The translations under genes and the position numbers were made by a program. Positions 12,290 to 26,432 of a DNA stretch of 64,000 nucleotides are shown here, one piece after another (position 1 is the stretch's first letter; the number at the start of each line of letters is the position of its first letter). The notes under the pieces were generated by a model, which saw only the letters and a list, made by a program, of their open reading frames with translations, did not search any database and was not told the origin of the DNA. Origin of the DNA: Culex pipiens pallens (Eukaryota > Arthropoda > Insecta > Diptera > Culicidae); NCBI RefSeq assembly GCF_016801865.2, contig NC_068939.1:95064067-95128066 (forward strand), read 5' to 3'.

Positions 12290-13734
12290 ACCTTTTTTTT
12301 TTTTTTAAAAAAAAACTCCAGAAATGTACTTTAGAATGTGTACTTTCAGATGCTTTCAAGAACGAGGTCAAACTCTACCACCTTTTCAAGTTATTCACAT
12401 TTCAAAATGGCGTCTTGTTTGTCGTTTAACTTTCGTTTAAAAGGTCCGATTTCGCTCTTTTAGTGTATTTAGATAAGCTTTACAAATGTCTAGAAAATAT
12501 CTACTGGCTACGACATAAAATTGAGTTGATAAATTCAAAAAACTAATAGTTTCACAAACATCTTAACCTAAATTACAAAAATGGCTCTAGAAACTTCCCG
12601 TTTGAAGATAGAGCTTTGTGAAAGCAAAGTTGCTCAGAATGGTGCGAACCGAAGCGCTATCTCGTCATCCCGCCAAAATCAAAATTCTGAACCACCCTAA
12701 TGTCCACCATACTTAAATATGCCCCTATTGATCCTAATCATTTTTCCCAACGACACCAAAGCTCTAAATTTTAACGTGTTGCCGCTATCAATTTTGTCAC
12801 GCTAGATTTCGGTTTCGGTTATCTATTTTGCCACTAAATTATCGCACTGGTATAACCAGCCCAGTGCTAATAAGTTAAGAAAATGTATATTGTCGCTTGA
12901 TTTTCGATAATTCCAAGGCAATTTACAAAATTTTCAAGGGAATGGGAAGTATTGATTTAATAGATTTTTTTCTGGATAAACTTGGATCGTTTTGCACCCT
13001 TCGAAAAAGTTGTAGAAATTGAATTTCCTACTAGAATCTCACACTTGGGCAATTTTGGGTGAGATCTGCGCCACCTGGCAGAACAATACTGAAACGATCT
13101 TTTTCTGCATATAAGTTCCCGATTTTCCCCATATTGATTTCTACGATAAAAAGTGACTCCAAATTGGCACAGTAATTTATGAATCGAGCCTAGCGGTATC
13201 TCTTGAGAATTTCCATTTTTTTTTAATTTTTCTTGTCACCCTACTTCAGATGTGTTGCAATCAAACTCGGTTTGGGGTTGCTTCTCTCCAATTCCGACTC
13301 GGAAGCCCCACACTGTTCAGATTTTCTTCCACTTGTTTCAACCGTTTTGCACGTTGTGCCCCCCTCCGTCGCGTTTCTACTTTCTATCACTGAATGGGAC
13401 TGCTCGATATTTGATAGAACTTTCTGTTATCGATCATTTCACAAAACCAAATCTGATCGCTGACACACATCGGCATTGCTTGGCGACGGTCGGTGAACGT
13501 AAACACAAAGGCGAAACGAACGAAAAATAAGCACCACTCAAGCCGCCCGAATGAGACAACGTTCTCTTTCTCTCGTTTGTGTCTCTCTCCTCCATGTGTT
13601 TGCTGCGTGGTGACAGAAGTCATATGACTGCGATCACGGGAGAAATTATTGGAATCTCTGTAGAATGTCAAACGACCGTTTTTTGAGCGATCGTATTTCC
13701 AGAGGGAAGTCAAAGACTGTGTGAGTGACTTCGA
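12290..13734. other. Unassigned non-coding DNA
   Basis: AT-rich at first, then mixed composition from about 13230 to 13730. I see no recognisable protein similarity in any frame, no long tandem repeat and no convincing splice structure. Confidence 0.35.
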
Positions 13735-13955
13735 AATTTCGTCGTCTCAAGCACTCGCCGTTCGAAAACTTCAAGCACTTGCAGGTCCTTCTCGACCAAC
13801 GTCCACGTCTCGTGCCCATAGAGGACGACCGGTCTTATCAGCATTTCGTACATGGTGTACTTTGTACGCCAGAAAAGGTGACCAGACCATAATAGGGTCT
13901 TGTGGAGTCTACAGTAGGCACGACTACCGGTGATGATGCGCCTCCGAATGTTTCA
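13735..13955 (-). pseudogene. RTE-type non-LTR retrotransposon fragment (end of reverse transcriptase region)
   Basis: Read on the minus strand, one open frame gives RRRIITGSRAYCRL, then HKTLLWSGHLFWRTKYTMYE, MLIRPVVLYGHETWTL, VEKDLQVLEVFERRVL. The phrase TLIRPVLLYGHETWTL..L..FERRVL is the hallmark of the C-terminal part of RTE/LINE reverse transcriptases, seen in hundreds of arthropod copies. Only about 73 codons remain; the catalytic YADD region and endonuclease are absent. It is a dead 5'- and 3'-truncated copy. It marks the far edge of the repeat-poor T-rich region. Confidence 0.88.
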
Positions 13956-14198
13956 AACACGAAGTTAGTTCAAGCAAAATTCAGGGAGTTATTTCTCAAT
14001 AGTAATAGGCAAAGAGGTAAAAGTGTATTTTTAACTTTATTTTGTTACTTTTTCTTTTGTTATAAAGTTAATAATATGTTTCTTCATATATAATAATATA
14101 TTTGATCTTTGGAGTAAAACAGAGCCAGTCTTCCGCGTGGCCAAATCGTCGTCACTTTTCATCGCATCCTTTTTAGTAACTGTTTGTTCTTTTCCTCT

Positions 14199-14212
14199 CT
14201 CTCTCTCTCTCG
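14199..14212. repeat. (CT)n microsatellite
   Basis: A run of CT dinucleotides near the distal end of the candidate 3' UTR (GA repeat on the transcript strand). Confidence 0.85.
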
Positions 14213-17200
14213 GTATGTGGAAAGCAGTGTTGCCATCTCTTTACACTGCTGCTCTTCCTACTTATGCTTCGTGTTTAGCATGTCCTGTGTGTATATGTGT
14301 TTAGTGAGTTCTAACTTTGCAATCAACTTCTACTTGGCATGGCGCACTCTAATTGTATGCAGCGGGTAGCAGCGCTATAAGTACTAAGGTAACATAATAA
14401 AAATGCCGTTATTTCACGCTGATTCCTGTATTCCGTTATGTATTTTTTTTCTTTTATGGATTTTTTTTTGGGTAATGCAAATGCTACGTGGCGCCGCCTT
14501 CACTACTCGGATTACGTAAGATATTTACTCGTGAACAAAACGTATTCTCTTAACTTTGGTAATTATGTTAAGTACAAGAGCATTTGTTTGACTAAATTCT
14601 GAATTTTCGGGACGGCCTCCAGTGGGGACTGGCTCAGTTTTTCCACTATACAAAATTATTCAATGATTTTCCGTGTTCTTTCCTCTGTATCGTGTTTTAT
14701 TTTGCGTTTGCAGTAATAATAATAATATTTTTAATAGAACCATAATAATCAATAAGTAATAATTCAAATATAAAATTAGTTAGTGATTACGTTTCTGCTG
14801 CGTTTGTCTCCTTTCTAATAATAATTGATAATAAGTAATCGATTTCCTTCATTCTTTATCAATAAAATGGCTTTTTTGTTTTTTTTCTGTTTTTCTCATT
14901 TTTTAATAGTTTTAACTTCTCTTCGCTTACTTTTCTTCTAGTTGTTTTTAACTAAACAAGTTGTTTTTTTGGCATTTTATTCATTTACTTTTACATTTTT
15001 GCATTCACTTCAGTGCATCGTAACGACATTTTTCTTCTCTTCTCCAGCTGCTTACTGCTTAAATATGTTTTTAAATCTCTTTCGCATCGGGATGTTTTAA
15101 TTCTCTTAGCTCTTTTCCTTAGTTTTACCGCATTTTTTTGTTACTTGTTTTTTTCACTAATAAGAATGTAAGTCTCTAAATCGGACAAACTCGGCCGCCC
15201 GGCTGGGGCGACGACCCGGGCAGAACCAGGGATTGGTCACCACCGTGTGTCAAGAAGAAAGTGAGATGAGATAGTTGGGAAGGTGCGATTTGTTTGGGAT
15301 TCCCACTCCAACTCTGCTCGGGGTCACCTCCCCCCCTTGGGCATGTCGATCGCCAGCCAAATGTTAGTATCAATATTCCTGTTTTATCGCATTTTTTAGT
15401 TAAATATTAATTTAATTGATGACAAAAGTTTGATAGATATAATTTGTCTTAAATAATAATTATTGTATATTTTAGTGTGTTTTTTTTCTTTTCTTGTGTA
15501 TAAAGTGTGGTCAAATATAGTTGCTTTCACCTTTCTCCTTTTCCGTACAGAAGAGTTTTCCTTTTTTTGTTTTCTCCATTGTGTTTGTATGCATGTTGTT
15601 TTCGTTTGAATTGGTTTAAGGTCAATATGGGAACTTCCATTCAGTATGAAGCCATCCGTTTTTTGTTGTTGTTGCTGTGTTATCTATTTTGTTACATGCG
15701 TTTTCTTCCTCCTCTTCTTCTTCGTTCCGGGGGTAGTGCTATTATAGTGGTACTGGCTTTATGCATTTTTCCCTAATTATTCTCCTCATAGTTGTGTTAC
15801 TCGCATTTAATATGGTTTGTGTGTGTTTGTTTGTTTTGTTTAAGGAAATACTTCTTTTTATTATAATTCAATAGAGTTTTGCTCGCTGTAGCTGTGTTAG
15901 TTATATAGTGTGACTTTTCTCTTGTTTTGTATCGGTTTGTAATTGATTAGTACGCGTTTTTAGTTTGTTTTGACTCCCTATTTAGTAAATCCTCTCTCGC
16001 TCTCTGCAGTTCATTTTTTCTATGTGTTTGTGTTCGGAGTGGTGATGAATGTGTGTGAGTGTGAAAACGAAGGTACGAAAAAGAAACTTGCTGTGCCAAT
16101 ATGCAGAAGATTGACGTTTGCTTCTTCTGTACGAAAGGTGAGTGAATGTCGGTGTGAGTTTGTGTGTGTGTTTATAGTTTTTTGGTGATACTTTAAGGGG
16201 GCATGTGCGATTGATACTTTTTTGTTTTACTTTGGCGGAGCGTGATATATTTCGACTTGCTTCTTTTGAACGAGTACGTATAAAATTTTCCTAAAACTCA
16301 AAATGATGACTGTTAGCTGATTTTCACTATTAGTTTTACTTTTTAAAAGTTTACTTTAGAGTTTGCCTGATATGACTTTTGAATATATTTTTTTTCATTT
16401 CCTCAATTGTTTGGTTGCCTTTATCGTGTGGTTCTAGCATAATTTCATAAAATTTCATTGAAATTACCTATTCTCAAGGGCGTTTCATGAATACTAAGTA
16501 CTTCGCTTAGGAGTTCAAAATGGATGTTATGAATATTTGTTCTGCGTTAAATAATAGATCAATTTAAACTAGTTCCAGTATCATTTTTAATATTTTTTTT
16601 ATTTATGATTACTCTAATACTGTTGTACTTAAAATTTAGATCATAGTTCTTTTTACATTTGTTTTTAAGTGTTTCTTTCAATATAAATAATTTTACTTTT
16701 ATAAATATATATATATTTTATGTACTATCCTCATTTCTCCCATTTTCTTCGCTCATTTATTTAACTCTCCAAATAAATTCATGCTTTCATGTGTATATGC
16801 AGTATCTTGAAGTGTGGAGCGCTCAATCTAAATTGAGTTGCGCAAAATAACAATCAAAACGGGACTCTCGGAACGCAACCCATGTGTGGTGAACTAGATT
16901 AAACGGAAGAATGAATGGAAACGTGCATTTTTCTAGAAGGACTTTTGGAGTTTTGAGTAAGTCATGTTCAAATGACACCGAACGAACTTAGTTGATCAGT
17001 TTCTATGGTGGGGGGCTTTGCTTGTGTGGGTGAAATTAGCCTTTTTTTGTTCATATGCCATTCTTTGTCGGGTTCTTTTTGCTGTCTGTATGTGTGTGTT
17101 TGTTTGTTTGTTTGCAAGTGTGGGAATTGCGAATTACTATTTGCATAGATTCAGTTCGATTCCAACATCTTCATGTAGCAAGTGTGTGTTAGTGATTTAC

Positions 17201-20200
17201 GTTTGTTATTTTTTCTTCATAGAATTATTAGTTTTATCATGTAGTTTAAGAGAAAATTCTTTGATTGAAACCATTCAAATGGTCGAATAGAAGGGCATGG
17301 TTTGACTTTTCCTGTTGTTAAGTCTACGATTTTGTGTGTAATCCATCTTTAGCAGGTTGTTTTTGGAACTTGGATTGTGTTTTTTATATGGGACCACTTC
17401 AATTGTTTGTTTTTCTTTCCATATCGTTAAGTCATGCACATTTGGCATTGTGTTTTGTGATGCATATACATTTTTAAGGCTTCATTTCAATTTTTAATTA
17501 TCTTTTTGTTTTATTATAATACGATATTGTCGCAATAATTAAAGTTTCCTCCATGTATGTTTTAATCGTTTTATCTTTCCATTTCGTAATTATTGTGTAA
17601 ACGGAAAGGAACCAAACATCACTGTCGGTTAGAGCCAGTAAAAGTGAAAACTTTAGCGCAAACAATGCTCAGCTCATTCAAGTGTTCTTCTTGAAAGGTC
17701 CAAAATTGATACCTTAAAGTTAGGCGAAAAGATTTTTTATTCTTTCTATTGACTCTACTTGTGCGTTGAAATTTTGATTTAAAGTTGAAACAAAATATGT
17801 TCAAGGAAGAATTGATGCGGAAAGCATCCTCGTTGAATAGGCTTATTTTGATCAAGTTTGGAATTGCAACTAAAGTTTTTTTCGCCATCCAAAACTACCA
17901 ATTTCCCACCCCTGAGGTCGGAACACTTGAGAAAAGACTTCGCACCGTTTTACAGTGTGCGTGAAAGAGTGTTAAAAAAAGAGGGTAGATGGTCGGTCAA
18001 AGGTTTCTCATTTTCTCCTGCAATTAAAACCAAGGAAAATATTTCTCTAAAAATTTGATTTAATTCAATAATTTTTCTCCTGCCTCCTACTGCATACTTG
18101 TTTGTTGTAATCGGGTAATTCTTCTTGTGGCTTCTTTTTTTATATGCTAAATATATGTGAAGCGTTAAATATCGCATAATTTACAGTTTAATTTCATTCT
18201 TCAATAGAATTTTACAGTAATTTGTCTGCTTTCTTTTCTTTGTGTTAGTTTGTTTGGGTTGTTCATTAATGTTACTTGTATAGCTAGTATATTTTTTTGT
18301 TTTATTTCATAATTTCAAAAGTTAGCAGACAAATGGGCAACTTGACACTTTGCTTTTTGCTTCAATTGTGACCTTTCCGTGCTGGGTTGGCTGTTTTTTT
18401 GTTTTTACTTCAAATGCAACAAATCATTCGCTGGCTGAGATTTGACCGAGAGGAAAATGATCGAAACAGGGGAGGAGAGGAACCTGGATTGACTTGGTAC
18501 GAAAATGGAAGATAAACATCGAAACGGAAACCTTGGAGCTTGTTGGTTCCAGCAGCTGACTCAAACTTGGAGGGTGTGAGGAATCTATTTTAAATCATTG
18601 CCGGGGTTCTTTTCCTTGCTGGTTGTCTGCATTTGTTATAGTCATATCAGTAATATAGTGTAGTTTCTGTTAAATTCTTCATTTTTCTTTATTGTTTACA
18701 CTGGTTTTATTTTCATCCGTTCCCCATTTTTTCGACTGTGCTTACTTTTCCGCTAGGTTGTTTTTTTTTTACTTCTCTGTTTTCAATAGTAAACCATTTC
18801 TCTCTGCTTACTTTTATTTCATATCACAAAACAGAATACTATTTCCTTAGGTATTTTCACTTTTCCAAACGAATTTTCCCTTTTTGCACAAAGAAAAAGT
18901 TGCTGCTCGGTATCGTCGCGATAATTTTCTTTCCTAAATTGATTCATTCTTGATTTGTTTTTTTTTATCTTCTTTGCAATAATAATAATTATAATAATAA
19001 TAGTTCGTCAATCAACATGTTATTTTTTTCTCTATAATTGCAAGAAATACCCTGTATCCTATATTTTATACAATGTTTCATGTAATTCTCTCTTAGTTTT
19101 AGTTTCTGCAAGATTTTACTACTTGCTACGTGCTATTTATAGGTTCATTTTTAATCCTCTCGTGTGTGTCTGTGTGTGTGTTTGTTTTTATTTCAAATAC
19201 TTAACCACTACTAATAAATGTATCGTGATTCCTTTTCTCTGCAATACGTGGCTCAATATAAAGATTCTGCGTTTGTGTTTTTCCTTCTTCTTTACTCTTA
19301 TATAAATTTTTCTTTCAGGATTTAAATTGTGTTCGAGTGTGTGGTAATATATTTAAGCATAATTAATGTGTGTTTGTGTGTGCTTCCCTTTACTTCATTT
19401 CGCTGGATGTGCATTAAATGTAAATCTGTATCCCTAAGTACTGATAATGGTGATAGTGTGTATAGTTAAGAAACTAGGCAAAAGGATTTTCATTTTCTTA
19501 CTTGATTACTTTAGTTCTGCTTTGCAATTCATGTGTTTTGTTAGGATGTGTATTGTGGGTGTGGGTGTATGTGTGTATGTAAAATTAGTTTTATCTTCTT
19601 AGTTTTTTATTCTGGGAGGAGAAGGCGATTAGTGTTTTTGTACCCACTTATGGTTAGCGGGGTTCTTTTATTTATTCCATCGTAAAAAGCATGCTCAAAA
19701 CTATCGAGGCTGGTAGATGTGTGATGGTGTGTTTTTTTTTGTGTGTGTCTGCTAGTGCGGCATAGATAGGCTGCAGTTGATTTGTTTCTTTGTTTTTGTT
19801 TCCCTAACTCCTAATATAGTTTGCGTTTTTCCTTGTATGCAATTGGGCTTGGTAAGAGTTAAAAAGTGCATATAGGCATGCATGCGAAGGGGCCTAAAAG
19901 TATACGTTAGTTAGTATTTAAGTGTTATCTAGAGCGCGAAAACAAGTTTCTGGAGTTTTTTTTTCAAAAATGTGTAAGTGTGTGTGTTTCAATTCATTTG
20001 TTTTGTTTATATAAGTTCAGCCTTGATCTGCGTTCGCACTCAAAGTGGCTTGATAGATTTAACGCAAAACTAAGCCGTAACAGCTTGAGCTTAAGTAGAT
20101 AGTGGAAAGAAAGGTGTAGAAAATTGAAATAAGAATTGTTTCGCTAGCTAAGAAAGAGTGTGATAGTGATTTGTTTAGTCTATGGATGGATGTCTCTGAT

Positions 20201-20854
20201 TTTTTTTGAAAATTCTATTAAATCACTTTACGCTCGTGGGTAATTCCATTTGTGACAGAAAACATAAAAAATTTCACTATGCAATAGTTGTAAATTTTTA
20301 AACCAGATTTGGTGACAAATTTGTTAAAATTCACCGAAATTTAAAAAAACTACAGCAACAATACCACTTCTTCAAATTGAAAAAAATGAAGAACTGTCAC
20401 TTTTTACGATGCGTGTCACTGTCAAACAAATTAGTGCGCAATGCAGACAAATTGTCAAACTAAAAAGTGATACAAAAGTCTGATAACATCTCAAAAGAAG
20501 TTTAACCACAGCAAAAAGACGTAGTCGTAAAATCAGAAATCACATGAATATGTGAATACGTGAAACTCACCACATCAAATTTTAATTCAGCAACGTTTGA
20601 CAGTTGCTCGAGACTGTATTCTCGCACACTATCGATTTCATTGTTCTTGTAAGAAATAATCGATGGATTTGGCCAACAGTGTCTTCAATCTGTGGTCCGT
20701 TTTTCTGTGGTTAAATCATATTTTGAACTGTTTTTCGAATGCTCGTGAAAGAGAGTGACAGTCGATAGTCATACTTAAAAAAATCAGTTTTGCTTTAATT
20801 ATGACGAGATATTAGATGCCATGTCTGTTTGTCTGTGGGTTTACTGTATCCACA

Positions 20855-20976
20855 CCCAGTCAACTCAATCGGAATTCTGACGTGGAATTCAATTCGAAAC
20901 GTATACGAATTCCGTTGATACGTTTGTAACGGAATTCGCAAACGTTTCGATTTGACTTCCTATGGAGTTGACTGGG
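20855..20976. mobile_element. 122-bp MITE with CCCAGTCAACTC termini
   Basis: The ends are CCCAGTCAACTC and GAGTTGACTGGG, an exact 12-bp inverted repeat. The interior is palindromic in character, rich in GAATTC-containing words around ACGGAATTC and CGAATTCCG. No target duplication is obvious. It sits in the 20.2-21.3 kb interval, which differs in composition from the T-rich sequence around it and may be a patch of inserted repeats in the putative 3' UTR. Confidence 0.75.
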
Positions 20977-23355
20977 CATGATTAAACAAAAATAGACAAT
21001 CAGATGTACATTATTATGAAATTTCATGAATTGTAATAATCACTCTTGATTCACGAGTGACGCCGTGGTAACAAACTGCTGTCATATTGTGGTGAGTACA
21101 CACGGCATGGTGAGTTTTAAATTTCAGCAAACCTTCTAAACATCAGTTAGGGTTAGTCAGAGATTAACTTGAGAAAATTTAGAAAAATTTCCAATGTATC
21201 CCAACTGTCACAACTGGAGTTATCCCGCAACGTAAAGCTCGTACATTTTACCAACAAACACAAACGAAACCTTCTCCGCGGGGAGAGGAAGATGGACAAG
21301 TTCAAATGCTAATTACTACACCACAAAACAAAAACTCTGTCTTGGGGATGCAAAAAACTCGTCCTCGTTTTCGTTTTTGTTTTGACTAAGTTGGTTTTTG
21401 TTCATCTTTCCTCTAAATGTATATATCTCAGTACGGATTTGATACGGGCATATAAAGTTGTTTCCTATATAGTCTGTTTTGTTTGTGTATGTGTAAATGT
21501 GTGAGTGTGTGTGTTCGTGTCGGATGTTTAGCAGCTTTATTGTTCTCTAATATAACATATAACACAGTGTAGTGTGCACTCTACTAGGATAATTGTGCTT
21601 GCGCGGTAAAAATTTCAAGGAGGGGTTTGGTAAAGAGGATACTGGAGGAAAAATTACATTTTCCCTCCAAAACTTAAGCGCCAAAGCCACTAAAATAGCA
21701 TATACTAAGAGGCTGACAGGATGTGTGGGTGTGTTCTAGGTAACAAGACTAAGAGATTTGCTGTCTGCACTATCGGCTGCTCGCACTAAACTATTCTGCC
21801 GTTCACTCTACCATCAATAGCGTTTTAAAATAGTGTTTTTTCTTTCTTTATTTTTTTTTTGTTAATCGTCTTCTAAGAAACAGTTTTGTTGGTTTGGAAC
21901 CAATCGAACCGAGTTACGCAAAACCAGGTGGGATGAGGTTGAGAAGAGTTTTTCTTTCCGTTTTCATCTCGTGGAGGAGGGGGGAAATATAGGTTAGTTT
22001 TTTGGATGATGGAAAATTAATGCTTTACAATGCAGGGGTTTTGGAACCAATCGAAAGCATGCTCGTTTAAAAAGGTGGGTTCACTTTCGTTGGGCTGTAG
22101 TCCTTTCTTGTTTTTTTATACTTCTTTGTTCAAAACTATATGCTACATATGCGATTTTTTTTCGTTTAGTATATCGGTGTTTTTGTTGTGTATAGGTATA
22201 GGTATTATTTTGTTTCAAAAATAACTTCTTTCAAACTGATATGATTTAATACTTCCATCCTTTTGCTTCCTTCCCTTTATACGACGTTAGGATCTAGTTG
22301 TAAGTGCTAGCATTTTTTGTTTGTTTGGTTTGTATAGATATATACGTTTGCTAGTGGCGAGAAATGTACAGTATTTACACACGTTAAACAAAGAAACGTC
22401 ATTCTGTAACAAAGAGGGTTTTTTTTAAACGTTTGGCAATAGGACTCGACCGCGGGCGAACTTTATGCGAAGGTTGGTAACCTGTCAGAACGGGATCTGC
22501 TCTTGAAGGTGGCGCTACTGGTTAAGATTTTTCAAACATTACTTTCGTCGTGGTCTAGAAAAGTTTCAAAAAGTTTAATGTTTTGTTCAGAAATAATTTA
22601 AAACGTCGCTGCCGATGCCATCGGCACCGAACTCCGACGGTGGTGAGTTTAGGAATTCACCACCTTGCGTTGCGCAGCAGGCGGCTGACGGTGCTGCCAA
22701 GCTGCAGTTGTCAAAAGTTTGATGTTGTTGTTTGCACTGCGTGTGGTTTCGTGAGTGGAAACGGGATTTTATAACGTAATATTGTGATTTCGACCGTCCC
22801 CGTAGTAAACACAACGTAAAAAGTGATATTTGGTGTTGGTGCCGAATCTGGAATCTTCTGAACTGTTGTTATTTTGAGTTGAGAGCTGGGGTTGCTCGGT
22901 GGAAGGCAGTAAGCAAAAGAACAATTCTGATTTCGTTAGATATCTAACCTTTTTTGCATCACGCTTCTCTTAGGAAAAGAGGTAAACAGACAAAAGAAAA
23001 TTAAAGAAATTTAAAGAATTCAGAGTTCTCTTCTAGCCTTGCTTTGAAGTAATGATTGTTAAGTGTAAAAGTGAATTTAAAATTTGTGAAAATATGACAA
23101 AATTTCATGAAACTCTGCTAGACCACGATTGCAAGCATTTTTCCCTTACAATACGTCAGTTTTAAAGGATTCGACAGTCAGATAGAGTGTAAATAACTTA
23201 GTTGTCACTCCTCCTCCCGACAGTGGAGAAGAGAAGCTGTCAAGGTACTGGTTCATCATGCTTCATCATCCTCCCACTTTCGTGCTCGCACGTGTGATTA
23301 TAGCCTTATCCAAATAGTAACAGTGATTTCACTAGTTGTTTGATACAAACACATC

Positions 23356-23374
23356 GACGACGACGACGACGACA
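23356..23374. repeat. (CGA)n microsatellite
   Basis: About six CGA/GAC trinucleotides within the candidate 3' UTR; no coding frame is associated. Confidence 0.85.
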
Positions 23375-25974
23375 AAACACCGAGGAAAGTCGCAACTCAA
23401 AATGTGATTAAAAACACATTTATAGATTCCCCAAATTGAGGGTTAAATGTCAATTCGAGTGTTTTATATGTGTGTTTGTGTGTTTCGTTACAAGCAAACA
23501 TCGAGATTGATTGAAACCGCACCAAACTGAAACGATGACAGAAAGCCGGATGGGTTTTACACAACAGACTGTACAGCTGTACAAAGATTCCTCGTCTTAT
23601 TCTGCTGGCAGGTCAGTTAGATTGTAGGTGTCACTAGCATCGTTTCACAGACAGTCAATTTTACACGTTCCACGTTTTATTTTTGTTTGTAGTTGAAACT
23701 CAGAAATGGTCGATAGTTGCGAATTTAACTGCGGTTGAAAACGTTTCCGTTACTTTACACAAATAAAACATTTAAATCACAGCCCATTTGTTCAATTATC
23801 TAATGTGTGTTGTTTGTCTTAAACCGTTTGAATAGAAGAGATGCTCTTGCGTTTGAAAAGGCAAAACAGTAGCGGCCACTTTGCGAAGGATCGAAAAGAA
23901 GCAGTTTGAAAGTTGTGCGCTAATTTGTCTCGATTGTTTGATTTTTGCTCTTACACTCTAAAACAAAATATACTATTTGCGCTACTGATTGTGCGCGTCG
24001 CGTTTCAAGGAATAGTCTCAAAAACCAAAATGTTGCACACATTTCTTGAAAAAAAAAAAAAATGTGCCGGTAAAAGTTAAACTAAACCACCTTCGCATAA
24101 AACTCACCCTTTTCCAGTGTAATCATTCAAGAAAAACAATCCAAATAAATAATCACACTCGATCCATCTCTCGCGCGATTAAGGTCCAGCAATGGGCAGT
24201 GGATCGTGATGCCAACCTCAACTGTTCTTCTGATAAACTTCATCATGCTCTAGGAAAGACTTACCGTTTGTTTTAAGTACTCTACCGCCAGTGACTCTAC
24301 CCTCTCTAATAAGTGTGGGGGCGAATGTTTGTGTGTGTGTGTGCAAACCTAAGGAACAGGAGGCCTCAACTACGAGAAGCTTTTTCGTTAAGTCAATTCG
24401 AGGCACCCAAAACGAAACGGTGAGAGGGGTGGGGGTTTCATTTTTTTTCTTTCTTGGTTAGTATTTTAGCTATACAGTTGACTAACTTGCCTAAGTTTGT
24501 TTGTGTTTGTTTAAATTTGCTCCCCCCCGAACTATCTCATAATAAATATGTGTGTAACTTTTTTTTGTTTCTTTTCGCTAGCATTTTTCTTTTGTTCGGG
24601 ATCGATTAAACTAGTACAAGTTTATCTCAGTTTTTGGCTTTACTTAGCTGTAGATTCTTTTCGAATGAATGTATTCATGTAATTATGCTTTTTTTTTGTT
24701 TTGTTTTTGTTATTGTTGTTTGTAAGTGTGTGTTTAATTGATAAGTAACACATTTGTTAGCAAGCTGAATTTCATTCTTTGCCCCCGTTAAAGTGGTAAA
24801 AAATGGCGGTTGGCGGAGGGTTAAAACCTAGTATATCAAAAAAGCACTAGCGTTTCTTTTCCTTCCCTCTAACAAATTGGTTTCTCTCTAAAGGTAGTAA
24901 ATTCGCTCTTCTAAGAAGACTAGTAGAAAACAACGTTCGACTAAGTTTGTATTGCACTTAAGATTCACGAAACCAGTTCTAGGGGTTGAACTTAAACGAA
25001 AGTGGGAAGAAAAACTTAAGATAAGGGATCATTGGCTACAAATGAATAAATTAGATAAATTAATACTGCAACAGGTAAAATGATGTTAAATGATTAATGA
25101 GAAACTTAAAAACAAATAAATAAACATAATAAGCACGCTACGTTTTGGTTAGTACAGTACTAATGGTATAGCTGAATGTGCAGCTTTCTTGGTTTAATTC
25201 AACTATAATCTTCGATTTTATGATTTAAAATTACGTTTAATCTAAAGTTGATTTTCCTTTGTTAAATTGTAGAAATAATGCGTGTAATGAATGTACGTGT
25301 TAGTGGGCTTGTGTTCTTTGTGTAATGTATTCCTTTGTCATATATAGATAAATTACTTCTAGCTAGTATACTAAGTGATGGGCAACAGTATCTCTCACTT
25401 CCGCTTCCGGGGCCGAATACGAATAATTTTCCGAAACTGTAAAATAGCTCAACTTTGTCCTTTCGATCGATCGTGCTTTCGTTCGTCGCCACACTCTATG
25501 CGTAGGTTTTTTTTTGTTGGGTTTTGATCGTTAAATTTAAATATTTTTGTTAATAAGTTTCTTGTTTATCTAACCCTCTATATAATATGCAGAGCTTGCG
25601 CCCAATTCTATGTATATAGAACGTCAGTGGCCTTTAGTTTAGATTTAAAATGTTTTTACCTTCATTACAGTGTTGCGCTAGAGTTTTTTTGTTTGTTCTT
25701 TGTTTTTCAAATTCGCAATCGATTAGTTTGAATATGAGCCCATCCCCCACTTTGTAAACGTGCCAAATAAAACGAGACAAAACGCTCGACTTCGCCTCTC
25801 TAATAACTTTAAATTCCAAACTCGCCTTCTCGTTTTTTGAAATTGTTTTACGTTTTTAGCCTTACCTTTTTACTTCCTGTTTTATTTTGTGTATGCTCTC
25901 CAGAACTGGCACAGTGAAATTAATTTAAAATTTAAAACGAAAAATCCTCTAACTTCTCGTAATTACACCCTAGT

Positions 25975-25996
25975 GTATATATATATATATATATAT
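25975..25996. repeat. (TA)n microsatellite
   Basis: An uninterrupted TA run of about 11 repeats lies within the candidate 3' UTR, with further TATATAATATATG words after it. No function is inferred. Confidence 0.9.
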
Positions 25997-26432
25997 TCTT
26001 AGGTAATGTATATATAATATATGTTTTTGTTCATACATATCTAAATGTACAGAGTGTGTGTGAGTGTGTTTGTGTGTGATTCCATAACATTAACTTAAAA
26101 CTCCGGGGCTGCCGTTGGCGATGATCTGGATGAGTTGGCAAATCCGCCCGCCCCCCGCTTATTCAAGGGCCGTGTGGTGGGACGAACGTAAACGACGTAA
26201 CTCGGATGGGGCCTGATGACTAGAACTGGTGTGATGACTGCGCTGTCCGCGACCTTCCTCTCGCTCTCGCTCTGGTAAGTTTGTTTGTGTGAGTGTTTGT
26301 GAATAATTTGCCGGTTAAATTCTGTTTGTTCTTTTTTTTTGATTAATTTTTTCACTGGTTTTCTTTTTTTTTTTAATTGATGATATAGTATTTCTTTTGT
26401 CTAAGGTTTAACTTCGTATTTTAAAGCTTCAG

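Larger units (their letters stand above)
14030..26432 (-). other. Candidate very long 3' UTR of the bru3-like gene
   Basis: About 12.4 kb downstream of the stop has no credible ORF and, apart from about 20.2-21.3 kb, none of the foldback repeats that fill the rest of the window. It is strongly T-rich on the plus strand, so a bru3-strand transcript would be A-rich with many CA and CAAA runs, a composition typical of long insect 3' UTRs. Many AATAAA signals occur on the minus strand; a distal candidate is at 14036-14041, just before decayed transposon sequence begins. A Pumilio-type site (TGTAAATA, minus strand) is at 22372-22379. Extended 3' UTRs are well known for neuronal RNA-binding-protein genes in flies. 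The extent is inference; it could equally be intergenic, with a proximal poly(A) site near 26 kb. Confidence 0.4.

Noticed and set aside
26095..26355. 86-codon minus-strand frame just downstream of the stop
   Set aside because: Composition is partly protein-like and an AG precedes part of it, but exon F stops before its donor, the acceptor is weak, and no domain is recognisable. More likely UTR.
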